From contig JAIOYZ010000007.1 in the NCBI GenBank assembly GCA_021740845.1, positions 92,748-156,747 on the forward strand: a stretch of DNA of 64,000 bases, in the 5' to 3' direction. This document shows, piece by piece, positions 18,451 through 28,040 of this stretch. Position numbers and translations under genes: made by a program. The stretch comes from Bacteroidia bacterium. Its GTDB lineage: Bacteria > Bacteroidota > Bacteroidia > UKL13-3. The notes beneath the pieces are model-generated. The model was not told where the DNA came from. It searched no databases and was given only the letters and a program-made list of their open reading frames with translations. Position 1 is the first letter of the stretch. Each line of letters begins with the position of its first letter.

Positions 18451-19893
18451 TTACCGCTTCTTAATTAGCCACAAACCGAAAAAGGTTAAACTACCATTAA
18501 TTACCAATAATTCAATACCAATTTGGTAACTCCAATTAAAATAAACTGGAATATAATTTTGAAATAAATAGCTGATAATTGGAGCCAACAAACATATTAT
18601 TGGAGCAAGTTCATCTTTAATTCTATGCTTAGTTAAAATTCCAAAGGCGAACAAACCCAACAAAGGTCCATAAGTATAGCCAGCTATATCCAACAAAATT
18701 CCAATGATTGACTTGTTGTTTAATACCTTAAAATAGTAAACCATTAAAAGAAATACCAAGGCAAAAACGAGATGTACCGTTTTTCTTGTTCGAGCTTGTT
18801 GATCCTCTGACCAATTCTTTTTTCTTTGAACGCCTAAAATATCTATACAAAACGATGAGGTAAGCGCTGTAATTGCGCCGTCTGCAGATGGAAACAAAGC
18901 AGAAATTAAACCTATTATAAAAATAAGTGAAATAAAAACAGGCAAATAACTAAGTGCAATTGTTGGAAATAAATCGTCTCCCTTTACCGTAATTCCTTTG
19001 CTTTCTGCGTATAAATATAAAACACCACCCAAAAGCAGAAAAAGAAAATTAACAATTACCATTACTGTGCTAAAAAACATCATGTTTTTTTGTGCGCCGC
19101 CAAGTGTTTTTACACTGATGTTCTTTTGCATCATTTCTTGGTCAAGACCTGTCATTGCAATTGTAATAAAGGCACCTCCAATAATTTGTTTTAAGAAATA
19201 TTTCTTTTCTAAAAAATTCCAATTAAAAATTTGCAAATGCCCACTTGCATCCAATTTTGATAAGGTTTCTGAAAAGCTAAGGTTTAAATCACCCATAATA
19301 TAAACCACACAAACTACTAAAGCCAATAACATAAAAAACGTTTGCAGAGTATCGGTCCAAACAATTGTTTTTACACCACCTTTAAAAGTATACAACAGTA
19401 TCATAATAAGAATAACAAGGGTGGTAGTTTGAAAGCTTATATTAAGGCTATCTAAAACAAAAATCTGCAACACATTAATCACAAGATATAATCTAAGTGT
19501 TGCCCCTAAGGTTCTTGAAACAATAAAAAACAAGGCTCCTGTTTTATAGCTAGCTATTCCAAAACGCTGTCCTAAATAATTATAAATTGAGGTTAGTTTA
19601 AGTTTATAGTACAAGGGCAATAGCACAAAGGCCACAACAAAATACCCAATGAAATAGCCAAGAACAACTTGAAAATAACTAAACTTTGCAAGTTCAACTG
19701 TGCCAGGTACAGAAACAAAGGTAACGCCAGATAGGGATGTTCCTATCATACCAAAAGCCACTAATGCCCAATGACTACTTTTATTCCCAATATAAAAGGT
19801 CTCATTATTGGCGTTTTTAGATGTAAAATATGCAACCCCTAAAAGCACCAGAAAGTAAATTATTATAACAGATAAAAACAAGGTCGACACCAT
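18451..19893 (-). CDS. Sodium:solute symporter (SSS family)
   Basis: 480 residues with about 13 membrane helices and the SSS-family signature: FYIGNKSSHWALVAFGMIGT in the first helices, GVTFVSVPGTVELAK, GGVKTIVWTDTLQ in helix 5 and SALFPSADGAITALTSSF in helix 8-9, where sodium ligands sit. It imports an organic solute with Na+; the substrate cannot be deduced. The -7 box TAGATTTG ends 4 nt before ATG and a TTG lies 18 bp upstream, so the mRNA is predicted to be leaderless. Confidence 0.88.
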   Translation of the reverse strand: MVSTLFLSVIIIYFLVLLGVAYFTSKNANNETFYIGNKSSHWALVAFGMIGTSLSGVTFVSVPGTVELAKFSYFQVVLGYFIGYFVVAFVLLPLYYKLKLTSIYNYLGQRFGIASYKTGALFFIVSRTLGATLRLYLVINVLQIFVLDSLNISFQTTTLVILIMILLYTFKGGVKTIVWTDTLQTFFMLLALVVCVVYIMGDLNLSFSETLSKLDASGHLQIFNWNFLEKKYFLKQIIGGAFITIAMTGLDQEMMQKNISVKTLGGAQKNMMFFSTVMVIVNFLFLLLGGVLYLYAESKGITVKGDDLFPTIALSYLPVFISLIFIIGLISALFPSADGAITALTSSFCIDILGVQRKKNWSEDQQARTRKTVHLVFALVFLLMVYYFKVLNNKSIIGILLDIAGYTYGPLLGLFAFGILTKHRIKDELAPIICLLAPIISYLFQNYIPVYFNWSYQIGIELLVINGSLTFFGLWLIKKR

Positions 19894-19897
19894 AGTA

Positions 19898-19926
19898 CAA
19901 ATCTATTAAATGGTTTTTGGGGACAA
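19898..19926 (-). promoter_or_regulatory. Promoter of the SSS symporter (leaderless)
   Basis: On the minus strand TTG (19926-19924), 18 bp, TAGATTTG (19905-19898), then TACT and ATG. Transcription should start at or next to the start codon. Confidence 0.65.
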
Positions 19927-19962
19927 AACGAAGTTAACCACAATTATAATCTTCCGTCTAGT

Positions 19963-20370
19963 TTAAAGCGCCTCTGGTGGAACTCCAATTAACATCGTTA
20001 TAGTTATTAAAACTAAAAGGACAAATAGAGAATTTAATAGGGGCTTACGTATGCTCTTCTTGGGGAAGGTTTCTTCATTTTGAAAATAATTCCTGAAAAT
20101 AAATTCTGATAATATTGCCGCCTGAATAAAGTTTGCTACAAAAGTGGTTCCTGGGCCCCTCAAGCTTGTTGTAGAAATTAGACCCGTAATAATGGTCATC
20201 AAAAGTGAAACCCCTAAGGCCAAATTTCCCTCTTTGATTTTGCCAATATCTTTAAGATTTTGACGAAGCATAAACCCTCCAAAAATTGGACTAAAAAAAA
20301 CACAAAAGCCAATAATTGCTGCTTTTGAATATATTGGAGGCTTTGCCTCTTTTTCGATATCTAAACTCAT
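19963..20370 (-). CDS. Small membrane protein, unknown
   Basis: 135 residues from ATG 20370, which overlaps the TGA of the upstream M28 peptidase gene (ATGA, 20367-20370); the open frame extends to 20394 but coupling favours the inner start. Three to four hydrophobic stretches (AAIIGFCVFFSPIFGGFML; LALGVSLLMTIITGLI; NSLFVLLVLITITMLIG) make it an integral membrane protein. No family is recognised. Translational coupling suggests co-expression with the peptidase. Confidence 0.65.
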   Translation of the reverse strand: MSLDIEKEAKPPIYSKAAIIGFCVFFSPIFGGFMLRQNLKDIGKIKEGNLALGVSLLMTIITGLISTTSLRGPGTTFVANFIQAAILSEFIFRNYFQNEETFPKKSIRKPLLNSLFVLLVLITITMLIGVPPEAL

Positions 20371-21737
20371 AATCCGTATTCGCTTATCAACCAAACAAGA
20401 GCTGCAATGTTTGCTGCACCTAGCTCTAACTCCCTTTTACTAACTTTATCAAATGTATCTACTGCAGTGTGGTGAATATCAAAATAGCGTTGTGAGTCTG
20501 GGCCAAAACCAATTAAAACAACACCTTGGTTCTTTAATGGACCAATATCAGCTCCACCGTGCCCTTGACTAATTTCTTCAATTCCGTATTGTTTAAGTAA
20601 GGGCTCCCATTTTTGCATGGCAAATAAGGAACTATCAGATGCTGTAGTGCTAAATTTTCTGGGTGTAAAACCACCTGCATCCGTTTCTATGGCTGCAATA
20701 TGCTTCTCAAAATTAGCTTTAGCCAATTCAGCATATTTTAGTCCACCTTTCAAACCATTTTCCTCATTCATAAACAAAACGCATCGAATGGTTCTTTTAG
20801 GTCTAATTCCTAAAGTTTTAAAGGTATGAAGAACCTCCATACTTTGTACACATCCCGCACCATCATCATGGGAGCCATCCCCATTGTCCCAAGAATCCAA
20901 ATGCCCTCCTACTAAAATTATTTCATCCGGTTTTTCACTTCCCAAAATTTGAGCAACCACATTATAAGAAATTACATCTGGAAGTGTTTCACAACTCATT
21001 TTTAAGCTAAAGGTAGTTTGATTATCCTGTTTTAATTTTCCACTTAATAATTCGGCATCATAGGTACTAATTGCGCATGCTGGAATTTTAGAAACCCCAT
21101 CTAAATACCGCATAGCACCTGTATGTGGGTTCTTATCTACATTGCTACCCATAGATCTAACCAAAACGGCTATTGCACCAAGTTTGGCAGCTTCAATTGC
21201 ACCCATCGACCTTTGATCCACAGCATGACTATAGGCATCAAATGTTTCAATAAACAAGGGGTCCATCGGTCTGTTAAAAAACACTATTTTACCTTTAATA
21301 ATTGCTTCTCCTAAATTCTTAAGTTGATTAAAATCCTTTACTTCAACAACATTTCCACTAATAAATTTCTGATTTGTGCCCACCGAGCCACCCAGAGCAC
21401 AAATTGCTACTTTGGTCTTTCCGGATTTTCCTGTAAAAAACCCTTCTTCTTTTGCCCCTCTTACCCAATGTGGTACAATTACCTCTTGAAGCCAAACACT
21501 ATCAAACCCATCTTCTTTCAAGGTTTTTTGAGCCCAAACAACCGCTTGCTCAGCTTGTGGTGAACCACTAAGCCTCCCACCAATTGAATTACTTAAATAA
21601 TCCAACCTACTATAACAAACCGAATTACTCAAAGTCTGGTTAACAATAGACCGAATATTCAAAGAATCGTTTTGTGCATTAGCAACAACAAAACTAGAAA
21701 AGAAAAAGGCAAGTATATATAAGCGTTTGATTTTCAT
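20367..21737 (-). CDS. M28 family zinc aminopeptidase/carboxypeptidase, secreted
   Basis: 456 residues with a signal peptide (LYILAFFFSSFVVANAQ). A PA (protease-associated) domain occupies about 115-235. The M28 co-catalytic zinc ligands are visible: His and Asp in LVGGHLDSWDNGDGSHDDGA, the catalytic Glu in FMNEENGLKGG, and a late His in YFDIHHTAVDTFDKV. The layout fits carboxypeptidase Q/plasma glutamate carboxypeptidase-like enzymes of Bacteroidetes, which degrade exported peptides. Coupled to the small membrane protein downstream. Confidence 0.92.
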   Translation of the reverse strand: MKIKRLYILAFFFSSFVVANAQNDSLNIRSIVNQTLSNSVCYSRLDYLSNSIGGRLSGSPQAEQAVVWAQKTLKEDGFDSVWLQEVIVPHWVRGAKEEGFFTGKSGKTKVAICALGGSVGTNQKFISGNVVEVKDFNQLKNLGEAIIKGKIVFFNRPMDPLFIETFDAYSHAVDQRSMGAIEAAKLGAIAVLVRSMGSNVDKNPHTGAMRYLDGVSKIPACAISTYDAELLSGKLKQDNQTTFSLKMSCETLPDVISYNVVAQILGSEKPDEIILVGGHLDSWDNGDGSHDDGAGCVQSMEVLHTFKTLGIRPKRTIRCVLFMNEENGLKGGLKYAELAKANFEKHIAAIETDAGGFTPRKFSTTASDSSLFAMQKWEPLLKQYGIEEISQGHGGADIGPLKNQGVVLIGFGPDSQRYFDIHHTAVDTFDKVSKRELELGAANIAALVWLISEYGL

Positions 21738-21748
21738 AAATTAATTTT

Positions 21749-21758
21749 GGTTCAAACC
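21749..21758 (-). repeat. GGTTTGAACC copy 6
   Basis: Exact 10-mer (reverse orientation) in the 29-bp gap between the M28 start and the rhomboid stop. Confidence 0.8.
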
Positions 21759-21766
21759 GATACTGT

Positions 21767-22600
21767 TTAATAAAAGTTTTTTCGATTGCCTTTATTCCAA
21801 ATTTTTATGAGAATGAAGCCAAACAACATTCCTCCTAAATGGGCAAAATGAGCCACATTATCGCCAGGATTGCTTTGAATTCCTTGATATAATTCAAGGC
21901 CTCCATATAACATAACAAAATACTTTGCTTTTATTGGAAAAGGGAAAAACAGCAAGAGAAGTTGAGTATTTGGAAATAACATACCAAATCCTAATAACAA
22001 GCCAAAAACGGCACCACTTGCTCCAACTACTGGTATATTCAGTTTTTTTAACAGCAAGAATTCAGTTATTTGTTTAGCGCCGGCAACATAGTCGGGATTA
22101 TTAGGATTGGCCTTCCATTCTGTTAAAAAATCTGCAACATGTAAATCATTTGCAAAAAATGCATCTTTTTGAATGATGCCAAAAAAAGTATCGTAATCTG
22201 GATTGGCAGCAAAAAGAGAAATATTGGCTTTTATTTGGTGGATTTCATAAGCATTAACCCCTAAGTGAAGCAAAGCTGCGCCAAATGCGGTTACAAAATA
22301 GAAAATGAAAAAGCGCTTTGGCCCCCAATAATTTTCCAATGTTGAACCAAACATCCAAAGGGAAAACATATTAAACAATAAATGCGTGAAACTCCCATGC
22401 ATAAACACATGAGTAATGAATTGGTATGGCCTAAAAAATGTGCTTTCTGGGTAGTATAAACCCAAGTGCTGATTCATATCGTAAATGCCCCTACTATCTA
22501 ATACAATATTGGCCAAAAAACAAAGACCATTAATGATTAATAAGTTTTTTACAACAGGGGGGAAATTAGAAAAATTACTTGGCCTATGTTGTTGATACAT
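21767..22600 (-). CDS. Rhomboid-family intramembrane serine protease
   Basis: 277 residues, six predicted membrane helices. The active-site serine sits in GASGAVFGLLLG (around residue 195) and the partner His in VAHFAHLGGMLFGF near the C-terminus; the L1-loop/H2 segment HVFMHGSFTHLLFNMFSLW has the conserved His and Asn. An insert of about 75 residues between helices 3 and 4 (ANISLFAANPDYD and following) is longer than in GlpG. It should cleave single-pass membrane proteins within the bilayer; targets unknown. Confidence 0.92.
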   Translation of the reverse strand: MYQQHRPSNFSNFPPVVKNLLIINGLCFLANIVLDSRGIYDMNQHLGLYYPESTFFRPYQFITHVFMHGSFTHLLFNMFSLWMFGSTLENYWGPKRFFIFYFVTAFGAALLHLGVNAYEIHQIKANISLFAANPDYDTFFGIIQKDAFFANDLHVADFLTEWKANPNNPDYVAGAKQITEFLLLKKLNIPVVGASGAVFGLLLGFGMLFPNTQLLLLFFPFPIKAKYFVMLYGGLELYQGIQSNPGDNVAHFAHLGGMLFGFILIKIWNKGNRKNFY

Positions 22601-22671
22601 GCAATCGATTTTTTGGCAAAATACATCTAATAATTAAAAGGAGCCGTATTCCTTATCTAATTTTTACCGCC

Positions 22672-24477
22672 TTAAAACATCTTTGAAATATCTTGCAAGG
22701 TTAGTTTACTAACACATGGCTTTCCATCTGGCGAAAATTGGGGGTCTGAACAAGCAAACAACTCATCTACCAACCTATTCATTTCCTCTGGTTTTAACCT
22801 TAAACCAGCTTTTATCGCGGCCTTTTTTGCCAAAGTCTTTGCAACATTTTTATGCTTATTCATTTCATTTTGCTTGTTACTTTTATAGGTTTCTAAAATT
22901 TCGGAGAGAAGCTCTTGCTCGTTTTCTAAATGCAATTCTGCTGGTAAACCATTAATAACAAATGCATTCTTACCAAAAGCATTTATTGTAAATCCCAAAG
23001 CTCCCATTTCTGGTAAAATCTCCTCCATAATAACCTCATCGCCTGGCAATAAATTTATCACCTTTGGAAACAATAATTGCTGGCTAGCAATATGGTTTTG
23101 ATCTAAAGCTAACAAGTATTTTTCAAACAAAATTCTTTCGTGAGCGGCCTGTTGGTTTACAAGCATTAAACCACTTTTAATAGGAGTAACAATATATTGA
23201 TTGTTCAATTGAAAAAACACGCGGGTGTCCTGAATTTCATCGTTCTTGGGCAATACTAATTCGGGCTGAACCGATTGCAGTTGGGGATTTGGCGCCTGAA
23301 ATAAAGTTTGCCAATTTTGAGCACTCTCTTTTCTTTGTTGTTGATACAAGTCCTTGAAACTCCCCCAGTCGTTTTTGCCAACAGTTGCGCCAGAATTTGA
23401 ATAAGGCTTTACCTCATCAATGGAAGGTGGATTTAGTTGCAAATTTATAAATCTATTATCATCAAAATCTGTGTTTTGTGGAGCCTGTATATGTGTCCCT
23501 AAAGCCTTACGAACCACTGCTCTTAATATTTGGTAAACATTTCTATCGTCTTCAAATTTAACCTCCGTTTTTGTGGGGTGCACATTAATATCAATCTGTG
23601 AGGGATCAATACTAATTTGAATAACATATAATGGAAACTGCTCTTTACTAATTGTGCCTTCAAAGGCATTGTTTACAGCGTGGTTTAAATAATTGTCCTT
23701 AAAAAACCTTTTATTTACAAAGAAATATTGTTCTCCTCTTAATCGTTTGGCAAGTTCTGGTTTACCAATAAACCCTTTAACATTTATTATACTTGTTTGC
23801 TCGTCTAATTCAATTAAATCGCCCTCTTTCTTGTCGCTAAATACAGACAAAACTCTATCCATAAGTGTTTCGCCAACATAGTCTAGTTCTAGCTCTTCAT
23901 TATGATATAAGGAAAAGCGAATTTCGGGATTGCTCAAAGCCGCTCTATTAAATTCTTCTACCAAATGCTTCCACTCAACAGGATTTGATTTAAGAAAGTT
24001 TCTACGTGCCGGAATATTATAAAACAAGTTTTTAACCGAAATGCTTGTCCCAATAGGCGTTGCTGTAGGCTCTTGCTTTTTAACTTCAGAACCCTCAATC
24101 AAAATATGTGTTCCTAGCTCATCCTCATCCCTCCTAGATTTCATTTCCACTTGTGCAACAGAGGCAATACTAGCTAAAGCTTCACCCCTAAAACCCATAG
24201 TATTAATGCTAAAAATATCTTCTGTCATTCTTATCTTGGATGTTGCATGTCGCTCCCAGCACATTCTTGCATCCATCGCACTCATTCCTATACCGTTATC
24301 AATAACTTGGATCAGACCTTTACCTGCATCTTTTACATAAAGAATTATTTCTGTGCTAGCAGCATCTATTGCGTTATCAAGCAATTCTTTTACCACAGAA
24401 GACGGCCTTTGAATTACTTCGCCTGCTGCAATTTGACTGGCAACATGATCTGGTAAAAGTTTTATTATATCACTCAT
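22672..24477 (-). CDS. mutL: DNA mismatch repair protein MutL
   Basis: 601 residues. The N-terminal GHKL ATPase (1-330) is complete: AAGEVIQRPSSVVKELLDNA, DNGIGMS and TMGFRGEALASIASV. The C-terminal dimerisation domain carries a degraded form of the endonuclease motif: where endonuclease-type MutL has DQHA(x2)E(x4)E this protein has NQQAAHERILFE, and the zinc-site motif near the end reads SPDGKPCVSKL. It is therefore probably a non-nicking MutL, as I recall for other Bacteroidetes. It mediates between MutS recognition and strand excision. No mutS or mutH is in the window. Confidence 0.95.
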   Translation of the reverse strand: MSDIIKLLPDHVASQIAAGEVIQRPSSVVKELLDNAIDAASTEIILYVKDAGKGLIQVIDNGIGMSAMDARMCWERHATSKIRMTEDIFSINTMGFRGEALASIASVAQVEMKSRRDEDELGTHILIEGSEVKKQEPTATPIGTSISVKNLFYNIPARRNFLKSNPVEWKHLVEEFNRAALSNPEIRFSLYHNEELELDYVGETLMDRVLSVFSDKKEGDLIELDEQTSIINVKGFIGKPELAKRLRGEQYFFVNKRFFKDNYLNHAVNNAFEGTISKEQFPLYVIQISIDPSQIDINVHPTKTEVKFEDDRNVYQILRAVVRKALGTHIQAPQNTDFDDNRFINLQLNPPSIDEVKPYSNSGATVGKNDWGSFKDLYQQQRKESAQNWQTLFQAPNPQLQSVQPELVLPKNDEIQDTRVFFQLNNQYIVTPIKSGLMLVNQQAAHERILFEKYLLALDQNHIASQQLLFPKVINLLPGDEVIMEEILPEMGALGFTINAFGKNAFVINGLPAELHLENEQELLSEILETYKSNKQNEMNKHKNVAKTLAKKAAIKAGLRLKPEEMNRLVDELFACSDPQFSPDGKPCVSKLTLQDISKMF

Positions 24478-24608
24478 TCTATTTACAAATCACTCTATTT
24501 TTAACCGGAATTTTCATACTGTGGAGAACTTTCAACTAGAACTAAGTGAATAAATTAATCCCATAATGGGTGCTTATGTGCTTGTTATTGTGCTTTTTTG
24601 CAGTACTA

Positions 24609-27536
24609 ATGAATCGTAAAACCAAATCCATTTTTTTTGTGCTTTTTAGCCTCTTTTTCTCAAATAGTATTTGGGCTCAAAGCCACGCAATAAATTGGAA
24701 AAAAAACAATCCTTGGGTAGATTCAATTATGAATACCTTGAGCTTAGACGAAAAAATTGCTCAATTAATGACTGTTGCTGTTTGGACCCAACGTGATAGC
24801 AATTATTTGAAGGAAATTGAATTGCTGATTAGAGATTGTAAGATTGGTGGAATAATGTTTATGAAAGGTACTCCTCATAAACAGGCCGTTTTGACAAACA
24901 GGTATCAAAAGATTTCGAAAGTTCCTTTATTAGTTAGTATTGACGGGGAGTGGGGTTTAAACATGCGTCTTGACAGCACGCCTGTTTTTCCTAGACAAAT
25001 GATTTTAGGTGCTGCAGACAATGTGGAGTTAACAGAAGAAATGGGTTTAGAAATCGCTAAACACTGTAAACGCCTCGGAATTCACGTAAACTTTGCTCCA
25101 GATATTGATGTAAATAATAATCCCGCAAACCCAGTAATAAACGATAGAAGCTTTGGCGAAAACAAATATGTAGTTGCTCGTCACGGAATAGCATATACAA
25201 AAGGTTTACAATCCATGCATGTTCTGGCTACGGCAAAACATTTTCCTGGCCATGGAGATACAGAATCAGATTCACATCTAGCCCTTCCTATAATTAATGC
25301 AACAAGAAAACGACTTGATTCTTTGGAGTTATTTCCATTTAAAGAGTTAATTAAAAACGATGTTGGGGGAATAATGGTTGGCCACCTATTTGTTCCAGCA
25401 ATAGACACAGGGAATAATATTGCAACTTCAATCTCCCCAATTGCTATAAAAAAATTATTGCGCGACGAATTAAATTTTGAAGGATTAATTGTTTCGGATG
25501 GATTAAACATGAAGGGGGTTGCTAATTATGCTGCATCCGGTGAAGTTAGCGCAAAGGCATTAGCAGCTGGAAACGAGTTGTTGCTATTTGTTGAGGATGT
25601 TCCTCAAAGTATTTTTTGGATAAGAGAATACATGAATAAAGGGCTAATTTCAGAAACAGATGTAAATAATGCTTGTAGAAAAATATTAATAACAAAACAA
25701 TGGGCTGGTTTGAACCAATATTCCCCCGTTGATTTGAAAAACCTAAACTCAGATTTAAATTGCTGCTCAACGGATTTACTAATAAAAAAAGTAGTGAAGC
25801 AGGGAATAGTTGTTGCCAAAAACTTAGACAATTTAATTCCTCTAGAAGACCCTCAAAACTACAAAATTGCTAGCATTGCTGTAGGTAACAACCTCTTTAC
25901 TGTTTTCCAACAAACATTGAACAATTACCTTAATGCAGACTTTTATTCAATAGATAAGAATGAAAGTCAAATTGCTTTTGATTCTATGTTTTCTGTCCTA
26001 CAGCATTATAGCCTAGTTATTATTAGCTTACAAAGTACAAGCAGATTTGTTAGTAAAAAACTGGGTCTAACAAATCTTGAAATAGATTTTATTAATCGAT
26101 TACTATTAGATCGGAAGTGTATTTTAGTTAACCATGGAAATCCATATATACTCCAGCATTTTGCAAATGCAAGAAATGTTTTGCTCGCTTATGAAGACCT
26201 TCCTTTATATAATAACCTTGCAGCACAAGCCTTAATGGGTGCATATGGAACCACCGGGAAAATGCCCGTTTCAGTCCAACCTTCGTTTCCTTTAGCATTC
26301 GGAATAAAAACCACCCCTATTCCAAGATTTGAATATGTAATTCCAGAAGAAGTAGGTATTGAAAGTACACCCCTAAATTATATCGACACTATTGTATTGG
26401 CGGGTATTAAAGATAAAGCCATGCCTGGATGCCAAATATTTGTAGCAAAAGAGGGAAAAGTAATTTATCAAAAATCATTTGGACGTTATACTTATGATTC
26501 AACCTCAGCTAAAGTAAAAGACTATAATTTATATGATCTAGCATCCTTAACCAAAGTGCTATCAACCACTTTAGCGATTATGAAGCTTTATGAGGATAAA
26601 GCAATTGGGCTAAACGACAAGTTAGGCATTTACTTGCCATTTCTTAGAGGTACGGCAAAAGAAAAAATTACAATTAAAGAGGTCCTTTTACATCAGGCTG
26701 GATTCCCAGCATTTATTCCTTTTTATAAGAAGGCAATGGAAAAACCTCTACCAGACACCACTTGGTTTAGCCCTGTAAAAACAAATCGACATTCATTACA
26801 AATTGCAGATTCTATTTGGATTGATAAAATAATTGAGCAAGATATATTTAACACCATCGCAATGACTGATATGAAAAGTAGTGGCGAATATTTATACAGT
26901 GATTTAGGCTTTGTTCTACTTAGAAAATTAGTTGAAAATGTTAGTAATCAAACCTTCGATAACTTTATGCAAACCAATTTCTATAAACCCCTAAATCTTG
27001 GAAGTCTGTGTTTTACTCCATTATCCAAAGGGGTTTCTTTAAAAAATATTGCCCCAACAGAAAATGATTTAGAGTTTAGAAGACAAATAATTAGAGGTTA
27101 TGTTCATGATCCAACAGCAGCGATGTTAGGAGGTATTAGTGGCCATGCGGGGCTATTTTCAAATGCAAATGATGTTGGTGTTATTATGCAAATGCTATTA
27201 AATGGTGGAACATATGGAAATGTAAGATTATTAAAAGAGTCTACCGTGGATTTGTTTACCAAAAGACAAAATAAAACGAACCGAAGAGGTTTGGGATTTG
27301 ATAAGCCCGAAACCAATCCTTTAAAAGCAACGCCTTGCGGCAAATATTGTTCACCATTAACATTTGGACATACTGGATTTACAGGAACATGTGCTTGGGC
27401 GGATCCCAAAACACAACTTGTTTATGTTTTTCTTTCAAATAGAGTCTATCCAAATGCCGAAAACAATAAATTAGCACAAACAAATATTAGAACTCGCATT
27501 CAAGATTTGATATATGTGGCAACTAAAAAACATTAA
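24609..27536 (+). CDS. GH3 beta-N-acetylglucosaminidase-like / serine hydrolase (beta-lactamase) fusion
   Basis: 975 residues from ATG 24609, chosen because it gives a clean signal peptide ending SNSIWAQ. Residues about 35-370 are a glycoside hydrolase family 3 domain with the NagZ-type His/Asp loop KHFPGHGDTESDSH and nucleophile Asp in LIVSDGLNMKGV. A GH3 C-terminal-like linker (370-580) is followed by a class C beta-lactamase/DD-peptidase-like domain (about 590-960) with SxxK in LASLTKVLST, a YSDLG motif and GHTGFTG near the end. Both halves act on peptidoglycan-type substrates in the known families, suggesting cell-wall turnover in the periplasm. Confidence 0.9.
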   Translation: MNRKTKSIFFVLFSLFFSNSIWAQSHAINWKKNNPWVDSIMNTLSLDEKIAQLMTVAVWTQRDSNYLKEIELLIRDCKIGGIMFMKGTPHKQAVLTNRYQKISKVPLLVSIDGEWGLNMRLDSTPVFPRQMILGAADNVELTEEMGLEIAKHCKRLGIHVNFAPDIDVNNNPANPVINDRSFGENKYVVARHGIAYTKGLQSMHVLATAKHFPGHGDTESDSHLALPIINATRKRLDSLELFPFKELIKNDVGGIMVGHLFVPAIDTGNNIATSISPIAIKKLLRDELNFEGLIVSDGLNMKGVANYAASGEVSAKALAAGNELLLFVEDVPQSIFWIREYMNKGLISETDVNNACRKILITKQWAGLNQYSPVDLKNLNSDLNCCSTDLLIKKVVKQGIVVAKNLDNLIPLEDPQNYKIASIAVGNNLFTVFQQTLNNYLNADFYSIDKNESQIAFDSMFSVLQHYSLVIISLQSTSRFVSKKLGLTNLEIDFINRLLLDRKCILVNHGNPYILQHFANARNVLLAYEDLPLYNNLAAQALMGAYGTTGKMPVSVQPSFPLAFGIKTTPIPRFEYVIPEEVGIESTPLNYIDTIVLAGIKDKAMPGCQIFVAKEGKVIYQKSFGRYTYDSTSAKVKDYNLYDLASLTKVLSTTLAIMKLYEDKAIGLNDKLGIYLPFLRGTAKEKITIKEVLLHQAGFPAFIPFYKKAMEKPLPDTTWFSPVKTNRHSLQIADSIWIDKIIEQDIFNTIAMTDMKSSGEYLYSDLGFVLLRKLVENVSNQTFDNFMQTNFYKPLNLGSLCFTPLSKGVSLKNIAPTENDLEFRRQIIRGYVHDPTAAMLGGISGHAGLFSNANDVGVIMQMLLNGGTYGNVRLLKESTVDLFTKRQNKTNRRGLGFDKPETNPLKATPCGKYCSPLTFGHTGFTGTCAWADPKTQLVYVFLSNRVYPNAENNKLAQTNIRTRIQDLIYVATKKH
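25707..25716 (+). repeat. GGTTTGAACC copy 7
   Basis: Exact 10-mer within the GH3 fusion gene (codes GLNQ). Confidence 0.8.
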
Positions 27537-27602
27537 CTAAGCATAATCGTCAACTATTTATTGCAAAAAGTACAATTATTATTCATTCTAAAATGATTTT
27601 AC

Positions 27603-27632
27603 TTGGAAATGAACAAACTATGCTTACATTTG
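27603..27632 (+). promoter_or_regulatory. Promoter of the RRM protein
   Basis: TTG (27603-27605), 19 bp, TACATTTG (27625-27632): perfect consensus. Leader to ATG 27655 is about 18 nt. Confidence 0.7.
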
Positions 27633-27654
27633 ATGTTCTTATTTTATTTCATTC

Positions 27655-27963
27655 ATGAATATCTACATCGGAAATTTAAACTGGAGCACAACTGAAGATG
27701 AGTTGCGCGGCCTGTTTTCACAATTCGGCGAAGTGGCTTCAGTTAACATAGTTAACGACAAGTTTACAGGCCGTAGCAAAGGATTTGGTTTTGTTGAAAT
27801 GTCAGATAACACTGGCGCACAAAACGCAATTAACTCTCTAAACGGTCAGTCTTTCAAAGACAGAAACATTACCGTTAACGAAGCTCGTCCACGCGAAGAA
27901 AGACCTAATCGCGAAAGAAGGTCTTTTAACAACAACGACAGAGGAGACAGAAGATCTTATTAA
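27655..27963 (+). CDS. RRM-domain RNA-binding protein
   Basis: 102 residues: one RNA recognition motif (1-80) with RNP2 IYIGNL and RNP1 KGFGFVEM, then an Arg/Asn/Asp-rich disordered tail (RPNRERRSFNNNDRGDRR). This is the common small bacterial RRM type, thought to act as RNA chaperone or post-transcriptional regulator. Codon use looks better optimised than its neighbours, in keeping with the strong promoter and strong terminator that isolate it, so it is probably highly expressed. Confidence 0.93.
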   Translation: MNIYIGNLNWSTTEDELRGLFSQFGEVASVNIVNDKFTGRSKGFGFVEMSDNTGAQNAINSLNGQSFKDRNITVNEARPREERPNRERRSFNNNDRGDRRSY

Positions 27964-27984
27964 TAATAGTTACTAAGAGCTCTT

Positions 27985-28021
27985 AAAAAAAGCCGTTCCA
28001 AGTAATTGGAGCGGCTTTTTT
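27985..28021. terminator. Bidirectional Rho-independent terminator
   Basis: AAAAAAAGCCGTTCCAA, loop GTAA, TTGGAGCGGCTTTTTT: a 10-bp stem with one G-T pair, A-tract before and T-run after. It serves the RRM gene (plus) and the LysM protein gene (minus, stop at 28041). Confidence 0.9.
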
Positions 28022-28040
28022 ATTTTAATGCTATCCCTAT

